A DNA stretch of 64,000 nt, from NCBI GenBank assembly GCA_949290645.1, contig CASESG010000001.1, positions 276,495 to 340,494 on the forward strand, written 5' to 3'. Positions 61,570 to 64,000 of this stretch are shown here, piece after piece. Numbering within the stretch: position 1 is the stretch's first letter; every line of letters begins with the position of its first letter. Origin of the DNA: an uncultured Bacillota bacterium. GTDB lineage: Bacteria; Bacillota_I; Bacilli_A; RFN20; CAG-288. The translations under genes and the position numbers were made by a program. Under the pieces are notes generated by a model, which saw only the letters and a program-made list of their open reading frames with translations, searched no databases and had not been told where the DNA came from.

Positions 61570-62901
61570 ATGAGCGTACCGATGATCGTCTTCCTCTCCG
61601 TCCTGGGTGGCCTGCTGGTGATCCCATGGATCGTCGAGATCGTCTACCGCGTCACCCTCAAGGGATCGGCAAGGAGGACCGAGTCCTTCCTTTGCTCCCG
61701 CCTTCGGTATCTGGTGTACATCACGGGCAAGGTCCGGGCCGGCAAGACCACCTTCCAGGCGGGCTATGCCAACATCCGGACCAAGGACCTCATCCGCAAG
61801 GCGAGGATGAAGATCCGCTTCGTCGCCCTGGCCTTCCCCCAGGTCCCCTTCGATGCGGTCGAAAACCGGCTCCAGGAGGCCTTCCGGAGAGGGGAGATCG
61901 ATTCCACACGCATGGCCCGTCAACTTCTCGCCAGAGGGCAGATTCTGAGCGCCTACGGGCACCTGAGCTACGACAACCACCTCTCCGCCAAGCCCGTCCC
62001 CTTCCTCTCCCTCCTCTCGGATTACATCGACGCCCGCTGGGCCCTCATGCGCAACAACTACGTCTACTACTACGGCAAGGCCTTCCACTCCTGGGTCACG
62101 GGCAACGATGCCATGGACTACACCCCCGACATGCTCGCCATCAAGGACCGCTACCTCAACCCGGACAGGGAGGGAAGCGACAAGACCCAGGACTACCACC
62201 TCCTCCCCTACTCGATCATCTGCGAGGACGAGAAGCAGCTGGCGGGAAAGGACGCCACACAGTTCATGGCCTACGCCAAGGCCGACTCCGGATCGGCGGA
62301 CTGCATGAGGCTGATCGGACAGCTCGGACAGGAGACGATCTACTACACGACCACCAACCAGTACTGGGGAGCCGACATCAACCGCGAAAGGGACCTCGCA
62401 ACCGACATCGTCTCGATGGAACGGTCCGTCGCCATCAACCCCCGCTTCATGGAACTGTTCCTGGTGAAGCTCGTCGAGATCCCCGCGAGGATCGTCCTCT
62501 GGATTCGCAGGAGACGCCACGGCGAGGTCGACCCCTACCTCGTCAACTCCAAGTCCCGATCCTTCCTGGGAAGGACCCTCGATCTGAGGAAGCGGATCGC
62601 CGCGCACGGTTACGTCTTCTTCCGCGGGATCATCTACCACGACGCCAACGACATCGGAAAGCGCACCAAGGGACTATCGACGGCGGACAGGCTACGCGCG
62701 ACGATACCGATCCGCTACTGCCGGGGAAGCACCAACACCTTCGAGTTCCACTCCGTCCAGAAGGCCCTCGTCTCCAAGTCCAGGTGGCGTCTCACCGACG
62801 AACCCAAGGAGGTCAAGGACGAGGACCTCGCTTCGAGAGTCCTACAGAAGAGGGTCGCAGGGAAGGCCGTTCCGAAGGCCGGGGCCAAAAACGCCCATTG
62901 A
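61570..62901 (+). CDS. membrane-anchored P-loop ATPase, Zot/FtsK-HerA-like
   Basis: 443 aa. One N-terminal membrane helix (about residues 3-28), Walker A GKVRAGKTT (about 52), a Walker B-like LPYSIICEDEKQ (about 218) and a downstream Q-rich strand ETIYYTTTNQ (about 258) as in DNA-translocating and filamentous-phage assembly ATPases. It may drive virion assembly (inovirus pI/Zot type) or DNA transfer. Start ATG 61570 lacks a good SD. A perfect 11-bp hairpin follows the stop. Confidence 0.6.
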   Translation: MSVPMIVFLSVLGGLLVIPWIVEIVYRVTLKGSARRTESFLCSRLRYLVYITGKVRAGKTTFQAGYANIRTKDLIRKARMKIRFVALAFPQVPFDAVENRLQEAFRRGEIDSTRMARQLLARGQILSAYGHLSYDNHLSAKPVPFLSLLSDYIDARWALMRNNYVYYYGKAFHSWVTGNDAMDYTPDMLAIKDRYLNPDREGSDKTQDYHLLPYSIICEDEKQLAGKDATQFMAYAKADSGSADCMRLIGQLGQETIYYTTTNQYWGADINRERDLATDIVSMERSVAINPRFMELFLVKLVEIPARIVLWIRRRRHGEVDPYLVNSKSRSFLGRTLDLRKRIAAHGYVFFRGIIYHDANDIGKRTKGLSTADRLRATIPIRYCRGSTNTFEFHSVQKALVSKSRWRLTDEPKEVKDEDLASRVLQKRVAGKAVPKAGAKNAH

Positions 62902-62907
62902 CCTTGC

Positions 62908-62932
62908 CTTATCCTTGCATAGCAAGGATAAG
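62908..62932. other. perfect 11-bp inverted repeat after the ATPase gene
   Basis: CTTATCCTTGC-ATA-GCAAGGATAAG lies 7 nt after the ATPase stop. There is no T-run on either strand, so it is an mRNA 3' stem or a binding site, not a standard terminator. Confidence 0.6.
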
Positions 62933-63054
62933 ACGAGGGAAAGCCAAGGAAGGCGGCCGGAAACCGAAGGTCTCCGCGGCCGATTAAGCATCCTTAAAAG
63001 ATTATGTAAATTGGAGGTAACACTAGAGAAATGGTCGAAAAAAGGTACCAAAAA

Positions 63055-63075
63055 ATCCTCCCCAGAAGGGAGGAT
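63055..63075 (-). terminator. minus-strand terminator left of sRNA 1
   Basis: ATCCTCC-loop-GGAGGAT, followed on the minus strand by TTTTTTGG; a backstop for leftward transcripts. Confidence 0.5.
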
Positions 63076-63082
63076 GGGAGAC

Positions 63083-63159
63083 AAAAAAAGAAGTCCCCGG
63101 GTGGTGTGGCAAAGCGCACTCTATCGCACCGGGGCGAATAACCTTGCGGTTATTTACTT
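63083..63159 (-). ncRNA. small RNA 1 of a twin family
   Basis: Minus-strand RNA of about 77 nt. It has a GCAA-capped hairpin (63137-63143 with 63148-63154), then a terminator whose stem is CCCCGG (with GTG/CAC) closing a variable 24-nt loop, then seven T. Promoter at 63166-63195. The second copy at 63588-63661 keeps the same design. Confidence 0.7.
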
Positions 63160-63165
63160 GGCTCC

Positions 63166-63195
63166 ATTGTAGACGGCGGATTATAGACGCGTCAA
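63166..63195 (-). promoter_or_regulatory. promoter of sRNA 1
   Basis: On the minus strand TTGACG (63190-63195), 18 bp, TACAAT (63166-63171). Confidence 0.65.
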
Positions 63196-63205
63196 GGAGG
63201 GAAAG

Positions 63206-63589
63206 ATGAAAAGGAGGATGACAAGGTACAGGTACACGCTCTTCTTCATGAATCCGTCGAATGTCGACAAGGAAAGCGGCACAGGCCATGCCCATTGGTT
63301 CCTCTTCAAGCGGAAGAGGTTCCGCCGAAGGGGAAACCTCTATCCGACGACGCACCTCTATGTGGCAGACACCAGGAAAAAGGCCGAAGTTCGGAAGGGC
63401 ACTCTTCGGAAGGTCCGATTCGACTGCTTCGACTGCCCCACGGGCGTCTCGAGGAAGGCATCGAGGAGGAACGTGAGGATGGCGGACGTAAGGCGGTCCT
63501 CCATCGGCTACGTGGACGGAGCAAGGCCGCGGAGGACGAAGAGGGAATACGATCCATACGTGGGCAGGATGAAAAGGGGACGGAAATAA
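63206..63589 (+). CDS. very basic small protein of the element, 127 aa
   Basis: Arg and Lys make up about a third of the residues, spread throughout (RRMTRYRYTLFF, KRKRFRRRGN, RRTKREYD, KRGRK), with no recognised family. A nucleic-acid-binding or virion-internal protein would fit. SD AAGGAGG 6 nt before ATG 63206. It lies between two opposing sRNA genes. Confidence 0.65.
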   Translation: MKRRMTRYRYTLFFMNPSNVDKESGTGHAHWFLFKRKRFRRRGNLYPTTHLYVADTRKKAEVRKGTLRKVRFDCFDCPTGVSRKASRRNVRMADVRRSSIGYVDGARPRRTKREYDPYVGRMKRGRK

Positions 63590-63661
63590 AAAATGTCCCC
63601 GGGTGGGTCGTTGTCGAGCCTCAGTCTCACCGGGGCGAAAAACCTTGCGGTTTTTGAGCTT
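63588..63661 (-). ncRNA. small RNA 2 of a twin family
   Basis: Minus-strand RNA of about 74 nt with the same plan as sRNA 1: AAAAACC-GCAA-GGTTTTT hairpin (63638-63655), a CCCCGG/CCGGGG terminator stem with a different loop, and TTTTTT tail. The stem of the first hairpin differs from sRNA 1 by a compensating A-T swap. Its 3' end overlaps the stop codon of the basic-protein gene. Confidence 0.7.
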
Positions 63662-63667
63662 AGCTTC

Positions 63668-63696
63668 ATTGTAGGCGATGGATGGGAAACTGTCAA
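63668..63696 (-). promoter_or_regulatory. promoter of sRNA 2
   Basis: On the minus strand TTGACA (63691-63696), 17 bp, TACAAT (63668-63673), near-consensus. Confidence 0.75.
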
Positions 63697-63801
63697 CGTT
63701 GCCGAAGGACGGCGGAAAGGAGGAGGAATGACATAGGGACAGACATCAAGGACGGGAAGGGAAGGGACGGCAGGACATGAACTGAAAGGAGAAAAAAGAG
63801 A

Positions 63802-64000
63802 ATGTCAATGAAGAAGACGAAGGCGGTCGCGCTGGCGGCGCTGGCGCTGATGGCGGCGGCCGGGACGGCGAGGGGGACCGCCCCGGGGATCCCGGACGGA
63901 GCCCCGAGGGTCGGGAGGACGATGAGGCAGAACCCGACCAGCCAGGACCCGAAGAACCCCGGCTTCAAGATGAACGTCGAGAACCTCAAGACGGTCTACG
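63802..64000 (+). CDS. exported protein of the element, 3' end cut by window edge
   Basis: 66 codons visible. Basic N terminus and an Ala/Leu-rich hydrophobic core (MKKTKAVALAALALMAAAG) with an Ala-x-Ala-like site look like a signal peptide; the start follows AAAGGAG by 10 nt. The mature part is Pro/Asn/Gly/Thr-rich and unfamiliar. It uses GCG, GGG and CCG codons more than the host genes. It could be a coat, adhesin or transfer protein. Confidence 0.55.
   Translation, partial: MSMKKTKAVALAALALMAAAGTARGTAPGIPDGAPRVGRTMRQNPTSQDPKNPGFKMNVENLKTVY

Noticed and set aside
62915..63172. 85-codon frame between the ATPase and the basic protein
   Set aside because: It crosses a hairpin, a terminator and the whole sRNA 1 gene and lacks an SD.

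Overview
The window is about 64 kb of bacterial chromosome with standard stop codons (UGA is a stop), Shine-Dalgarno (SD) led genes, a zinc-type S14, a CIRCE-controlled clpB, a DnaD-domain protein and XRE regulators. This points to Bacillota, most likely a GC-rich member of the class Bacilli, though the species cannot be named from the sequence. The coding GC preference is strong (GCC, AAG, ATC, CTC codons), so AT-rich foreign patches stand out. All seven tRNA genes encode their CCA end.

Layout. 1-5018 (minus strand) holds an RluA-type pseudouridine synthase, two membrane proteins and an unknown protein in a tight run, then a phospho-sugar mutase cut by the window edge. At 5123-6300 a tRNA-Ser is followed by a 5'-truncated, AT-rich cytosine-5 DNA methyltransferase, a relic of a lost island. 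6395-16484 carries L-serine dehydratase, a large Ig-like secreted protein, a tRNA-Leu/Arg/Arg/Leu set, an XRE regulator with a small partner, a membrane protein broken by an in-frame TGA, a TIGR04076 protein, Hsp33, a zinc-ribbon membrane protein and a methyltransferase-like protein. 16616-31866 is the full S10-spc-alpha ribosomal operon (rpsJ to rplQ with secY, adk, map, infA, rpoA), lacking rpmD (L30). 31909-39396 has tRNA-Thr, a Nudix hydrolase, cmk-der-gpsA, an HU protein, a short CCA-type nucleotidyltransferase, a DnaD-like protein and endonuclease III. 39534-54581 holds clpB under CIRCE, an alpha/beta hydrolase, tyrS, a four-gene membrane cluster, hemW, a Fic-like unknown, lepA, a DinG-type helicase and a Sel1-repeat protein.

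From tRNA-Phe (54723-54799) to the right edge the window is a mobile element. In order it has a RelB/RelE-type toxin-antitoxin pair, a candidate type I toxin-antitoxin locus (37-residue hydrophobic peptide with a convergent antisense RNA), a leftward early operon (Cro-like regulator, unknowns, a degenerate HNH-fold protein, a winged-helix replication-type protein, a tyrosine integrase and phage-type unknowns), a divergent CI-like repressor, a 500-bp non-coding region with three 22-bp-spaced palindromes, a membrane-anchored Zot/FtsK-like ATPase, and a rightward set with a very basic small protein and an exported protein. Two paralogous small-RNA genes on the minus strand flank the basic-protein gene. 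Each has its own promoter, a GCAA-capped hairpin and a terminator. No relaxase, terminase or capsid gene is visible, so the element could be a filamentous-phage-like prophage or another integrative element whose remainder lies past the right edge.

The most unusual material is the element's RNA and DNA architecture (type I toxin locus, twin sRNAs, palindrome array). Genome-wide, a second pattern is notable: at least four genes have a -10 box 6-7 nt before the ATG and no SD, which implies leaderless mRNAs.
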